Positions 34,730 through 47,600 of a stretch of 64,000 nucleotides of DNA are shown one piece after another. Numbering within the stretch: the first letter of the stretch is position 1; each line of letters opens with the position of its first letter. A program made the translations under genes and the position numbers. Source of the DNA: Planoprotostelium fungivorum (taxonomy: Eukaryota > Evosea > Variosea > Cavosteliida > Cavosteliaceae); contig MDYQ01000009.1 of the NCBI GenBank assembly GCA_003024175.1, forward strand, positions 124,001 through 188,000, read 5' to 3'. The notes under the pieces are model-generated. The model was not told the DNA's origin. It did no database searches and saw only the letters and a program-made list of their open reading frames with translations.

Positions 34730-35306
34730 ATGAGGAGCACCACTCTCATCTTATCTCTCTTCGTCTTATTGGCATTCATCGTCGTCTCATCCGATGCGGT
34801 GTGTTCAACGTCCTCTGTCATCATCATCATATAGACATTTGACGCGTCGAGGAGAAGCATTCGAGTGACCCATCGTACAGGTCGACCTGAACATCTGTAA
34901 GTACTGCAAGTACTGTAAAGAATGCAGACATTGCAATGAATGCCCCTGTACTGACAGAGAGAACTGCAAGTTTTGCAAGTACTGTAAGGCTTGTTCCGTC
35001 TGTTCCGTTTGTTCGTGAGTCACATCGCTTTTGATCGACACGACACGACCAACATTATCACAGATCGTGCAAGAAGGGTGGATTCTTAGAGTCTCTCACG
35101 TCTTTCGCTGAGAAGTGGGGTCTGGCCTCTTACGTTGCCGGTGAGATGATGCCATCTCACATTATCCGCTGACGTGTTATGAATCAGATGTCGATCTCGA
35201 CAACCTCGATGAGGAATTGAAGACATTGAAGACAGATAACGGCCCTAAGACTATTCCAAGGGTAGTGCCAAAGGCAAAAGTTCCAGAGCCCAAGACCGAG
35301 CTATAA
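34730..35306 (+). CDS. Small ER-targeted CXXC-repeat protein with KTEL end
   Basis: Exons 34730-34798, 34881-35014, 35064-35140 and 35188-35306 give 132 aa. It has a signal peptide (MRSTTLILSLFVLLAFIVVS) and a dense run of CXXC spacings (CKYCKYCKECRHCNEC, CKFCKYCKACSVCSVC). A short helix (FLESLTSFAEKWGLASYV) and an acidic/basic tail follow, ending PKTEL. KTEL is a KDEL-like retrieval signal, so an ER-lumen location is inferred. The cysteine block could bind metal like a metallothionein or serve redox chemistry. No family was recognised. Shares a ~115 bp divergent promoter with the Ash2 gene. Confidence 0.82.
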
Positions 35307-35395
35307 ATCATAAACTCTCGTCTTACGAAATCAGACTCTTTATGTACATAGACGGCTCGAAATGGTTCCTCTCTCCGATTCTCATCGTGTGATGA

Positions 35396-37294
35396 TCATG
35401 AGATGGAACAGTCATTTAATCTGTTCTCGTAGCGCTTCAATTGAGAACGGAAGCCGCTGTTTGGACAGACGATGGGTCTCTTCTCGACCACATATCGGAG
35501 TGCATCTTCGAACGCGATCTGCTCGACATCAGTTTGTGTGATGTGTGCCTCCATCACCTTTCTCTTCTTCATGATGTAAGAGATGACGACAGATGCAGAT
35601 CTAGATATACCCTGAGCGCTGAGAGAGTGTGAGTCTCTTCATCTTCTAAAACTCTCACCAGTGAACGAGGACTGCACCCCCTCCTTTCAACCCACTGTCT
35701 ATAAATTTGTGCGACATCTCGAAGCACTTTGAGATATCATAGCTGGCCGTATCTTCCGCATCGATGGTCATGTACTGGAAGTCCTGAAAAATCGGTGAAA
35801 GATCGATCTACAACGCGACCGTTCACCTCGGGGTAGAAGGGTTTGGATGTACGTAATACAGACAGAACGTGAGTGATAGCCAATTGTTTCAAGAGGAAGA
35901 AACTCTGTGCACTCTGCAGTGAACCCAAGAACAGCTTGCCCTCTATCACAGCCGAGGGGGCCACGTTGTCTTCATCTTTCAACGATAGATATTCGATCTA
36001 CAATGCGATGAGTCCGATCGTCATTCATCACATCACGGTGATGTTCACGATCATCATCACATCATGTCAATGATCACGAAGATGCGATCATGATGATGAT
36101 CACGATCTCATCATCTTCCTTACCTTCAGAGAAGACAGAGAGGACGTGACTTCCTCAGACAGATCGTTACCGTTGAGAAAGAGATGATCCAGCTGTGGCA
36201 TCTTCCCAAACGAACCTTCGAATGCGTGAGACCTCACACTCGATCGAACCCACCGGCTGGAATCGAATTGGACGTGAGACGATTGTAACTCAAGTCGAGC
36301 CACCGCAAGTGCTTCATACTATCGGTCGTAAATTCCGTCGGAATTTCACTGCAAGTGTCAGTACCGTGTGTATGCGTGAAGCTCACCGGACGCGGTTACA
36401 AGAGAAGAGGAGGACTTCTAATTGGCCGTGGAGGAGTAGAGGGAGGAAGGGTGTCAGGCTGTCGATTCGGTTTCCTTTACAGTTGATGACTTTGAGGCTG
36501 GAAAATGCAGAGTGTGGCAGAATGATTTGTGGAATGTGGGAGTTGAGCTCGGTGTCCTCTTCTTTTGTTGTAGAACAATTCGAGAAAGATATCTGATCGT
36601 CATGAGGTGTGTCGTTGGTGTCATCGTATGGTCACCGATGTGATGTTGTTGTTTGCGAGGTCGATTCGAGACAGTGTTCCTGCGTAATCTTCGCATTCCT
36701 CTTGCCCAACAAAGGAGGTCAACTGTTTGCGAGTTGAGTGGGAGCAACATCATCGATGATGTTGGGACACACTTGGTTTTGGCTCAGATTGAGCTCTGAG
36801 ATGTTTCTGTGCGAATGTATGAGATGGTGCGAGGCTTCTTGTATTTGATTGTTCTCCAAGTTGAGCATCTCCAATCTGATTACGTTTGAATTTGTGATCG
36901 ATGATGATAGGACCCCTCACCCCCTGCATTTCATCAAGAACTCGCACGGTAATCGCTGAAGTCGATTGTTCGACAGAGTTAAAGCTTTGAGGGATGGCAT
37001 CGATTCCGCATCAATGTCTGGAAGTTCTCGAATGGCATTCGTGTGCAGTTGTAAGATTTCCAATGTCGATCGCCAGGTGGTGATCAATTTCGTCGGAACA
37101 CATTGCAACTGAAGATCGATTAGGGAGCCGCTTCAGATGGAGATCACCTTGCAAGCATAGAATGAGATCTCTGTGAGATCCTTTTGTTTCCAAACTTGTG
37201 ATCCCTTCAGATTGGGATTCTTGGAATAATTCTCGAGCGCCTCTCTGTATTTCGAGATCATCTGAACGTCGGTCTTCTGTGCTGCCGCTTTCAT
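35396..37294 (-). CDS. Leucine-rich repeat dual-specificity phosphatase (MPL-like)
   Basis: The N-terminal ~350 residues are leucine-rich repeats (TLEILQLHTNAIRELP, SLKALTLSNNRLQRLP, LDHLFLNGNDLSEE). The C-terminal part is a dual-specificity phosphatase: EGKLFLGSLQSAQ, then YMTIDAEDT, and the active-site loop HCAQGISRSA with catalytic Cys and Arg, then IMKKRK and RPIVCPNSGFRSQL. In dictyostelids the same LRR-plus-phosphatase order is used by MPL MAP kinase phosphatases. Start at MKAAAQKTDVQM, 36 bp from the start of the divergent UIM gene. The intron at 35784-35826 carries the CGTTGTAGA element, and another intron's acceptor near 36000 reads GCATTGTAG. Confidence 0.85.
35784..35826 (-). repeat. 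Intron element A in LRR-phosphatase gene
   Basis: 43-nt intron with GGTCGCGTTGTAGATCGATC after the donor. Confidence 0.85.
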
Positions 37295-37330
37295 GCGTGC
37301 AAGTTTGGCTCGCGGGAGTTATGATGTGAT

Positions 37331-37630
37331 ATGTCTCTCAATACCTCAGCTAAGGGATTCCTCGTGACACCATGCCGAACAACTGACGTTCTCAATTTGC
37401 ATTAATAGGTCCGCTCTCTCTTGACGCGAACAGATGAGAAACCGATTGATGATGACGATGACCTGCAGAAGGCGACCAAAGCTTCTCTGAGGACACTGGA
37501 GACGGACTCACAAATGTCATCTTCTCATGCGGACATGGACGAAGACGAACAACTTCAGATGGCCGTCGCCGCCTCCCTCTACATTCGTCATCTCAAACAT
37601 CAAGTTATGACAGAGAGAAAGACAAAATGA
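37331..37630 (+). CDS. Small protein with two ubiquitin-interacting motifs
   Basis: Exons 37331-37387 and 37409-37630 give 92 aa if a 21-nt intron (GTTCTCAATTTGCATTAATAG) is removed; unspliced, the frame stops inside it. Two UIM-like helices are seen: DDDDLQKATKASL and DEDEQLQMAVAASL, each with the acidic start, Ala and Ser of the motif. The protein would bind ubiquitin. The alternative is that the real gene starts elsewhere and the 21-nt intron is wrong. Confidence 0.55.
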
Positions 37631-37657
37631 ACGAAAACAGATCCGACCCAGTTCAAT

Positions 37658-38636
37658 TTATTCAAAGTCGTCATCATCGTCCGCAGTATGTGTCGGTCCT
37701 CGTCTCAGGGCACAATTAGAAAGAGTAGGAACGCCGATGTTCTACCTGGGCTGGGTACGGCCATACTCCGTACACCACAGCCTCGTCAGACACTTGCCTG
37801 CCTTCACCGTAGAGATCCTCGAAAGGGTTGCTCCACTCGGGCCAGAATCAATCACCTCTGTGCGGTCGATGCGATAACATACGGTCTTCTGCCCGAAGGC
37901 ATACTAGCCGTGCATCATCCATCGGTTGTCGGTCTGACTCCTGATAGCAGCATCGTCACCTCACATCGCCAAGTCAGGGACAACAGTGTGTGATCATCCT
38001 CGAAAGGAGAGCAGACGCTACTTGTGACCACTGTCGTTTGACTTGGTCGTTGGAGGTGGCTGGGGACACGTTCTTGTCTTCTCTCGTGCACTTGTGAGGC
38101 TCCTCTTGTGTAGGTGTTGTGTTGCCGAGATGGAAGTTTCCAGTGTTGAGCTTGTCGCAGTCGGTGGGCAGTGAAGAGTTTGGCTCTTGGTAAGATCCCA
38201 GTGAGATTCCAAAGAGGGTGTAATTCCGTGTGTTGTTGATCAGAAGAGATCTAAGCCCATGTGTTCTTGATCAGAAGAGAGCTTGTGGGGGCAACCGTGA
38301 AAATTGGCCAAGTCAGCGGATTTTAGAGTCACGTGACCGGGCGTTCCGCCCTTCGGGCCTTGTTCCTCTTGGTGCATTCCGATACCGATGGCGCAGAAAT
38401 CTAGATGGGATTGGATCTCTTTCTGAGACACTGATGCTTCTCCCTGGAATAAGACATCACTTGATCTATATTTTGATCTATACATATTCTGTTTCAGGTG
38501 AGCTCGTCGCAACCGAGAGAACGAGAACCAGGCATCAGATCTCCCAAGTCGTGTCCAATATCTCAAGCAATGAACACACTAATTGATTCTAGTAGAGGGA
38601 CTCACGATTCTTCTCTTCTTCATTTATCTGTGACAT
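37658..38636 (-). CDS. Unassigned multi-exon gene
   Basis: Probable start MSQINEEEKN at 38636 and probable end with an acidic DDDDFE followed by stop at 37658. Open blocks between them include NTRNYTLFGISLGSYQEP and YAFGQKTVCYRIDRTEVIDS, followed by a Cys/Trp-containing block (CLTRLWCTEYGRTQP). The acidic end and codon use like the neighbours argue for a real gene. The exon chain in the 38.2-38.6 kb part was not resolved, and I do not recognise a family. Confidence 0.4.
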
Positions 38637-38969
38637 GACTAGTCGAAGGGAGATCGTTCGCAGTGATGAATATTGATCCAAAAGTGTTTCACAGAGTTCC
38701 GTTTCTGTTTCGTTCAATTTGATCTTATCGTCTATACCCGTTTGTATATCACCATCTCATCATCTTCGTCACTGTCTGTGGTGATCAGCAAAAAACTTGA
38801 CATTTTCAGTATTTTTATCGCTACGACTCCACTGACCGACGTGCAGAAATCCCAGCCGACGTGGAAGTCTTTCAATCGATATAGATATTGTATAGACTCG
38901 ATGTTGTCGATGTGACCATGATGATGCCGATGACAAGGACACAAGATGAGAAATTCAGCCAACTTTCCT
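38637..38969. other. Spacer between minus-strand genes
   Basis: No gene, RNA or repeat recognised. Confidence 0.4.
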
Positions 38970-40258
38970 TTACTTCTTTTGGGCTTTGCCCTTCTGCTCT
39001 TCGTCCACAATGACGGGGCCTCCACGTACCATCCAACCACAGCTGTACACAACTCCCGCCAATAATCCTTCGATCAGGTCAGAATCACATCATGGTGCGC
39101 GTGTGAAATCAAGTTGCGATGGATGCGATGGATCGTATAGATCTCTCACCCAAGATGACGGAGATGATCCATGCTGCCGTCGGCATCACATTAAATTCGA
39201 TGACACCAATGAGAGAGATGGGAATGTGTAAGAGGAGACTCACAATGGCCAGATTGGAAGCGTCTGTCCTCTTTATGACCCAAAAGGTGCTCGTAGCTGT
39301 CGAATGTGATGATGTGATTCGAGATGGACGATGTGATGATGTCACCTCTGAAGAAACTGAGGAAGCCCAAGATGATCATGAGGAGGACAAAGACGTTGTC
39401 GCCTCTCCTGATGATGAGATCGACTCCGAGTGTTCTAAATTCCCCCATGAAAAATGCGAGAGGTAGGAGGAGCAGAATAGAGAAGACGGAATTGTAGTAA
39501 GTCATGGTCCAGACGTCGAAATGGTTTCTGGTGGAGGAATCTCTCATGATCATCTGTTTCGTGAAGATCTGTGGAGGTGAGATGATGGATGATGGAAGTC
39601 CTCACCAGGAAGGTAGAGCCGATGATGCAGTTGGTGATCGCGATGATGCTGCCGGATACGTTCAGAGATGAAGTGATTAGTAATGAGAGAGCACAGATTC
39701 CCTGTCAGATCGGGTGAGGATGATGGGAGAGATGTCTGTGCGGACTCACGATCATAACACAGCTGATGGTGGTCGTTCTTAAAAGGGGCTGCCACGTTGT
39801 GTGGGCCTCTAAATAGATGGTGAAGAGTGTCCCGATGTGTCTGAAGAATGAGACGGCTGATGATTTCAAGAGGAAACCTCTGTTATAGATGTGAGAAGAG
39901 GAGAAGAGATGAGTTGACCCACGTGTAGTATTCACTCAGGCACACGGCGACAGAGTTGATGCTGACCGGTAACCACATTGCAATCATGTCGGTTCTTAAT
40001 TCTTTATAGGAGATACAGTGTATCGTATCTAAGAAGGCAAGGAAAGACAAAGTGAAGACATTCTACGATAGTCGTTGGCATTATAATGTTTAGATGATGA
40101 CTCACCTGCCATAGTAATATGATGACTGGATATTCAAAATCGAAGGCGTGATTTATAGGTTTCGTGACGAGTATGGATGCGACGTTCACAAAGGCCCAGA
40201 AGATGAGAGACCAAGATAATGTGAAGACAGGGTGACTATGTAACCATGTTGTGATCAT
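38970..40258 (-). CDS. Nucleotide-sugar transporter of the DMT superfamily
   Basis: Many short exons encode hydrophobic helices: TLSWSLIFWAFVNVASILV, EYPVIILLWQ, SAVSFFRHIGTLF, YYNSVFSILLLLPLAFFMGE, DNVFVLLMIILGFLSFF and LIGVIEFNVMPTAAWIISVI. The Lys-Lys end (GKAQKK) fits an ER/Golgi membrane protein. The pattern resembles the GDP-mannose/UDP-sugar transporter group, but the substrate cannot be read from sequence. Probably supplies a sugar nucleotide to the Golgi lumen, which fits a cell making very large glycosylated surface proteins. Confidence 0.72.
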
Positions 40259-40368
40259 CTTTCTGTGTCAACGAAGCGCATGTCTTTCTCCTGCGCGGGT
40301 ATGATCTGATCTGAAATTGAGATGTCATCTACAACAAAGATCTCAACATTTGAGGCTCATCAAACAAC

Positions 40369-41609
40369 ATGGACTCCACCATTGAACTCGAAGAAGACGA
40401 TTATTGGGATTCTATCCGAACCCAGAAGAGGCAAGAGCCACCCCGCAAAGAGGTGATGATGTGCAATGATCAACTGAAACTGATTGTGTATAGATCAGCG
40501 GTCTATTGGGACAGAAGATGCTGCAAGGTTGGACGCTTCTGGCCGAGAGCTGTCCTTCCATAGAATGTTTCAACCCCCTTGTCGAGAGAAAGAAGGATCA
40601 CACCATCTTGTGTGTCAATTGTGAGAAGAATTTCAACCGTGAGACGATCAGCGGAGAGGTAACTTGATATCATCATTATCCATCACATGAACATCTCAGA
40701 TGGTTTTCCTTCCCGTCACTGCACCAGCTCCCGCCCCTGTACCTGTGGCTTCAACTCTACAACCGACCCCTGCCCCTACACCTCAGCCCTCTACGACTTC
40801 CTCCTCCGTTCCTCAGTCCTCTACACCCTCCACGAACACAGAGGACAATGCTATTCAACAGCGACTCCAGCACAGTCGAAATTCCAGCTCTCTGATTTCA
40901 AAGAAGTTGTTGGAAGGATGGTCCATGTGAGTTGACATCTAAAGGAAACTCATCTCACGAATCTGTTTAGGCTCCAAGAATCATGCCCAGTCTGTCAAGT
41001 GAGAAGTTACATCATCATCATCATGATACGAAATGTGATTCGATCATGCATCATCTGATTCGGCCTCCTCCAGGTACCCCTGATGAGAAACAGAGAAGGA
41101 GAGATGACCTGTGTCGTCTGCAACATGCGCGTCATCAAACAATCCGAATTCGACCCCACCAAATACAGAGTCGCCGAAGGCCAAACTGCTCCTCAGGTCT
41201 ATTCAGGTCAGTTCCATTCATCTCTCTCTTCTCATTCCTCCCAGCACCAAGACCTGCTACCGCAACTCAGCCAGCACACGGTAAGAGGAAGAGAAGTGAC
41301 CTCCTTTCGTTTGATTCGTTTTCAGAAGAGCCGGCCAGCAAGAGGCAAGAAGTCGAGGAGAGGAGAGAGATACAGCCAGAGCCTGTTTCCTTCCAATCGA
41401 AGGAGAGGAAGGGTGAGACTCGTGGTGATGGAAGAGAAGCTGAATTGGATTCTGCAGAAGTTTTAGAGCGTGCAGTGGACCAAGTGTACTTGGAAATCAA
41501 GAAGGCAACGGAGAATCTACAGAGCGGAAGGGACAAGAAAGAGTCTTTAGACATTCTTTCATCATCTGCCGTCGCCCTCGCCGCCCTCCTCCGCGTCCCC
41601 CAACATTAA
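40369..41609 (+). CDS. Protein with two p27/ZNRD2-type zinc-ribbon domains
   Basis: Starts MDSTIELEEDDYWDS. The first domain is LLGQKMLQGWTLLAESCPS with ILCVNCEKNF downstream; the second is KKLLEGWSMLQESCPVCQ with MTCVVCNMRV downstream. Both match the Sjogren-autoantigen p27 (ZNRD2) zinc-binding family, in which a helix precedes a CxxC...CxxC ribbon. In the first copy the leading CxxC is incomplete (CPSIEC). A Pro/Thr linker separates them, and the tail is a charged helix ending ALLRVPQH. The animal protein has one such domain. Function is poorly known; nuclear or centromere/RNP roles have been proposed for the family. Confidence 0.8.
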
Positions 41610-41675
41610 AAGTAGATAAAACGCTTTTCAACCGAATATCGCATCTTTTCATACATCTTTATTAATTGTATGTAT

Positions 41676-44600
41676 TTAATCTTCCTCATAGAGGGGATTG
41701 ACCTTGTCCGTCTCCTGCTGGATGTAAAGAGGGTTGTCAACGACTCCGGCAGAGTCAAAGTCCAACATGGAGTTGAAGATCTCATCATCTGGCTTCTTGA
41801 TGAGCTTGGCAACGAGGGCCACGGCAGCAGCGGCGGATATCGCTCCAGCGGCACTTCCAACGCCGACGACCCAAGTCAAATCCTTCCTGGCGGGGGCTGG
41901 TACGGTGGGAGCCGTCACGATGATGGAGAAACTACCGGAGGCGGACAGATGGCTGATGTCCTTCCTGTCTGTATCGGCACCGGCACCCAAATCGTTGACG
42001 TACAACTGCACGAGATGAGATGATGATGATGAAGATGAGAGGGACGTACCTGTACGGTGTGGTTTCCTGCGTCTGTGGGAGTGAAAGAGAGAGACAAGAG
42101 GTAGGCTCTCAGGGTGGACTGAGACGCGGTACACTCGATGGTCGTGGTGGTAAAGTTACAAGCCGAGTTCCTCGTCAATCTGTGTGCGGCCTCGCTGGTG
42201 ATGTTGATGACACCCGACGTAACATTGATCTTCAAGTAGATAGCGATGTTACCGGCGTCGGGATCGGCCACAGTCACGTTAGGTAAGGGTAAGACGGCGT
42301 CAGTTAACGTGGCATATTCGGGTCGGTAGCCTAGGGTGGGAGGCTGGTTGACGGCGATCACGCGAATCTTTGGAGTGAACGTGTTCGAGACGGCTCGGAC
42401 ATCGTCGTAGATGTTGAAAGAGGGTACAGCGTATACCAATTGGGAGGTACTAGGCACTGGAACAAAGACGGCCTTGAACATGGTGACGTTGTTGACGATG
42501 TTGTAGTGGGGCACGGTGGCGGCGGTGTTGTCCTTGTACACCAACAATTCTCCGGCCGTACAATTATCCGTCTCCGCGTTGTAGATGCAAGTGTACAAGC
42601 TACCACGCTGGGGAAGCTTCGTGACGGTTCCAACGAGAGAACTGGCCGGGGAGTCGATATCGGTTCCGTTGAACGAGATGATGATGGTGGCATTCTCCAG
42701 TCCAGAGAAAGTGAGAGAGTCGTACACCAACACGGGTGCCTGATTCACGTGGACGACGTTCACCGTAATGTTCACGTCGGTGGCTGCGTTGTCCAGATCC
42801 AAAACCGTGATGACAAAGTGGGCGTAGTTGTCTCCGTAGTCGAAACCAAAGGGATAGAAGGAGACAATCTTCGATTCACCGTTGAGAGAGGCGGGGTATG
42901 TCGTCGCGTCTCCAGCGGTGAAGTTGGTCGGCAGCTCTCCGGCTTCACCGGCGGCCAGTTGTAGAACGCCGTTCGAGGGTCCACTCTTCAAGTAATATCT
43001 CAGCTGGTTCGACGGCGTGTGGTCGTCGCTGGCGTCGAGGACGAATTGAGTGTAAGAGGCCTCGTACACGGTCAGGAGGGTGGGGATGTTTGGAACGGGT
43101 GGTTCGTTCGTGTAGGCCACTTGGAAGTTGACCTGAGCGACGTTCGAGACGGACCCCGCCGGGTTCGTTGCGTAGTAGGTCACGGTATCCAGGGCAACAC
43201 CTTCCGGGCTGTACTCTCCCACTGGCGGGTTGTAGAACAAGACGGTGTTCTCTCCACGGTAGATGGATCCGGCCGTGAGACAGTGAACGAGTTGACTCTC
43301 CAAGCAGATGCTTCCCTGGGCCGTCTCTGAGATGTGCAGGGTGAGGACGTTGACTTGTCCGTCGTTGAGGTTCGTGGCGTTGAGCGTGAAATTTACGATG
43401 GTGTTCATGTTCAATTGGACCGTCACGTTGGCAGTGACAGGGGCACGATCAGAAAGGGCGATTTGGAGTTCTCCCTGGTAGATGGGAGACGAAGCAGATC
43501 CATCGAAGAAGCTGAAGGTGATCGTGTCGTTGCCGTACTCTTGCACGAGGCAGTTGTAGTAGATGCCGTTCCAATCGGCTTGGTCGATCAACTGTCCGAC
43601 GCTGACGAGAGTGCCGTCGGCAGTGTGAACCGTTCCCTTGGAGGGTAATCGGCTGACGTTGAGTTGCAGTTTGTCGCCGTCGACGTCGGCAGCAGAGAAA
43701 CGGTTGGCCAGGGAAGTGTTGAAGCCGGACATGCCAGAGACGACAAAGTTGTTTCCGGTGGGTGGGTGGTTCACGTGTGTGATGGCGATGTCGAGGCTGT
43801 ACACGACCGAGCGGGTTCCAACCGAATCGACCCACACGAAGGAGAAGGTGTCGCGGCCGAAATAGAGCTTCGTGGGGGTGTACGTGAAGCCGTACGATGA
43901 CGTGGGAGGTGTAGATTTGAACGAAGCCGAGTTGATGGTGAGGGGCAACGAGTTGCCAGAGGCGACATTGTTACCTCCAGCGGTGAGTGCACCGTTCGAA
44001 ACGGTAGAAGTGACGACGAGAGTCAGATTGCCTCCCTGATTGCCATCATCGTCACTACCTGTGAGTGTGAAGGTGACAGAACCGTCTTCTAAGACGTGTA
44101 GGACGTAGCTGCTGGTGTCGGAAGCCCTCTTGGATAGTGCCGGTGTCGACACGTTCGTCAGGTAGGGAGCGGTGGAGGCAGCGGCCTGCAGGCTGACCGT
44201 GACGACGGACGAGTTTGCGTTGTACGAGTCCATGGCAGTGAGGCTGATGGTTCCCAAGTTACCGATGATGTTGGAGGTGAAGCCGATGGTCACGGTGAAT
44301 TGAGACGTGATGGCCATGGGGGTCAAGATTTTGGCGGGAACGGCCAGTCCCAGGGCCGTGGCGGTGATGTTGTTGACGGTGATCGTGTACGCGGCGGTCA
44401 CCCCTGTCACTTGAACCAGCGAGAAAGTGTTGAGAACGGCACTGAGGCTGTCTCGCGGGTCGTAATCGACAGCAGAGAAGGTGAGAGTGCAAAGTCCACC
44501 GATGCTACAGATGACTTGGCTGGCCGACGTGAAGAGGAGAGGTGGATGGTTGACAAAGGTGACGTTCAGCTGGATCGTCTGAGTCGCGGTCGAACCACCG

Positions 44601-47600
44601 AGGGCGTCGGTGAAGTAGAAGGTGAGGGAGTCGCTGCCGCTGTAGTACTGGGTGGGGGAGTAGTAGAAGCCGTAAGTGGACGTACCCAGAGTCTGGCCGC
44701 TGATGACTGCGGAGGATACCGTGTTCTCGGTGGAGGCAAAGGTGGTGGACGAAACGACGGAAGAATTGGTTCTTCCGGTGGTGATCTGACCGTGATTGGG
44801 TGCGTTGAGCAGGGTGAAGGTCAAGTTGGCACCTTGGTTACCGTCCACGTCACTGGCAGTCAAGTTTACGTACACGATACCGTCAGCCACCACGGTGACG
44901 GTGGCAGGAGCGTACACGACGAAGGGTGGTGTGTCGACGCCGGCGGTGATGTCGACCGTGACGGAAGAGGAGGCTCCACCGTGTGAATCTTGTGCGTACA
45001 GCGTCAGCTTTCCCAGACTTCCCACAGCGTTGTCTCCCACGGTGAGAACGACTTGTACCGTAGAAGTCGCGGACATTCCACTGCGTGCGGCCGTGCCGAC
45101 CGTGGCGGTGGTGGATGAAGTGACACCGTTGTAGATGGTCGACACGTCCGTGACGAATGCGTTGAGTGTCGTGGGGTCAGCGAAGACGACGGACTCGGAC
45201 TCGGGGGTATCGGGATCGGAGACGTAGAAAGTGATCGGACATTTCGCTCCGATGGAGCAGACGACAGTGCTCGTTCTGGTGGTGAGGGTGGGGGGTGTGT
45301 TGACAAAGGTGACAGATTCTTCGATGGGGTAGAATGGAGAAGAAGCTCCACCGATGTCGGTGAAAGAGAGGGAGAAGCTGTCGTTGCCGTAGTGATAGGC
45401 CTTGGGAGTGTATACCACTTGGAAGGTGGTCGTGTTTTGAACGGTATCCGTGGCGAAAGCGGAAGTGGAAGGGAAAGTTTGACCCGCGCTGACCGCCGCA
45501 CCGTTGAGGGTCAACGTGCCGTTGACCGGAAGAACGGAGAAACTGATGGACAGCGTGTTTCCCTGTCCACTGTCGTTATCTCTACCGACCAGAGTGATCG
45601 TCTGCGTTGCATTTTGAAGGAGAGTGATCGGGTTGGCAGGGTTCTGAGACAGCATGAAGGGTGGCTGGTTCTTGCTGACGGTCACGGCAGTATTGACGAC
45701 GGTAGAGTTTGCATTGGAGAGATCTCTCGCGTAGAAGGACAAGCTACCGATGTTACCTGAGGCCGTGGCGGTGATCTGCAAGATGACGTAGACGGTGGTC
45801 GTACGCGGCAGGTTGGCGTTCTCCTTCTGCAGAGTCCTCGCAGAATTCGAGCCGTAGTAGAAGAAAGTGGCCGAGACCGATGCAGCCGTGATGGTGTCAC
45901 CCGATTGTACCAAGGTGAGGGTATCGATGGTATCAGGATCGCTGAGGGTGAGAGAGAGAGTGCAGTTCTGACCGATGGCACAACCGATGTTGGCGGGAGC
46001 TGAAAGGGTGGGTGCGTGGTTGACGAATGGCACCGAGATGGTGACGACCAGAGTGGTCGATACGCCGTTGAGGGGGTCGGTCAAGTAGACGGAGACGCTG
46101 TCGTTACCAAAGGTGTAAGCGTTGGGCACGTAACGGAAGGAGAAGGAAGAGACGGACGGCGTCGGATCACGCACGGAAGAACTTGCGGCGTTGGCGGTGG
46201 TGGTCGACGTGATCTGAGATCCACCGAGGTAGACTTGTCCGTTGCTGGGCAACCTTAAGAAGGTGATCGTGAGGCTGGCACCCTGGTGACCGTCCACGTC
46301 GGAGCCGTTGAGGGGTACGGTGACGTCACTGCCCTTGAGGGAGACGAAAGAGGTAGGGTTGACAAAGTAAGGGTTGTTGTTCTTTCCACCGCTGATCGAT
46401 ACGGTCAAGTTGGTCAAGGCCAGTTGGTTGTACTTGTCGAGAGCTGATGTTCGAGTCAGATGATGGAGAATCGATGGGAAGGGTACGTACCGGCCAGGGT
46501 GATCGCTCCCAGACTTCCGGTGGCGGAGTCGTCCAACTGCAAGACGACGACGTAAGTGGCCGATGGAGGACCCTGCAGCACCAAAACTCCGGAGGTAGAA
46601 GTGAAGGGGGTCAGGGTGTTGCTGCCGGACACTCCGATGTAGGCTTGAGTGACGGAGGTCAACTGGTAGGTAGACAATAGAACAGTGACGTTGTCTGGAA
46701 CGTCCTTGTCCAATACGGTGAAGGTGAAGTTGGCGGTAGAACCGATGGCACCCTGTACATCGTCAATCGAAAGAACGTGAGAGCGTTGTAGATGGACGAA
46801 CCTGAGCCGAGCTGGGTCCGTTGATCTGGGGAGGATGGTTCTTGAACGGAACGCTGACAGTCACCGTGGCAACGGTGGTAAGTCCTAAGACATCCTGTAC
46901 ACCGAACTGAAGGGTGTCGGTACCGTAAAAGTAGTCGTTGGGTGTGTAGACGTAGCTGTACGTGGAAGTCCTGGCCACGCTGTTGTTCGTTCTCTCACTG
47001 ATGCTGAAAGGCCAGCCACCCGACGGAAGAGCTGACGGCACGAGAGAGCCACTCTGTGTGTTGATCTTACCGTTGCTGGGGTAACCTGTGATGAGGAAGA
47101 CGAGCTTGGCACCTTGGTAACCGTCGGGGTCGCCTCCGGTCACGGTGATCGTCTTGCTGACGTCGGCGGTCGTCATGGTGACGGTGTTGGACCAGGAGGT
47201 GAGGGTGGGGGCACGGTTGGCTGCGGCCGTGATGGGAACGGTAACGGGGGTGGACACACCACCGTAGCTGTCTCTCGCCGTGACGGTGAGAACACCCAGG
47301 CTGCCGGTGACGTAATCGTCCGTAACGGCCGTGTAGGTGACACTGCCGCCGGTCTGTGTGTTGTTGAGGTAGAAGGTCGCGGCGGAATTGGGGACGGAGG
47401 TCTGAGCGGCACCGTTCGCGTAGGTGAAAGAGGTGAAGTGGCTCGAAGTGTTCGTGTAGGTCGAATTGAAGATGGAGTAGTCTGGGTTGTCTACGTCGTT
47501 GACTGTAACGGAGAAGGAAGTCGAAGCACCGATGGCAACTGTGACGGGGGAGGCAGTGAGAACGGGTGCGTGATTCACAAAGTCGACTCTGATGGAGGCC

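Noticed and set aside
37688-37993. Plus-strand frame starting MCRSSSQG
   Set aside because: Overlaps the better supported minus-strand gene, shows no domain and lacks family-like composition.
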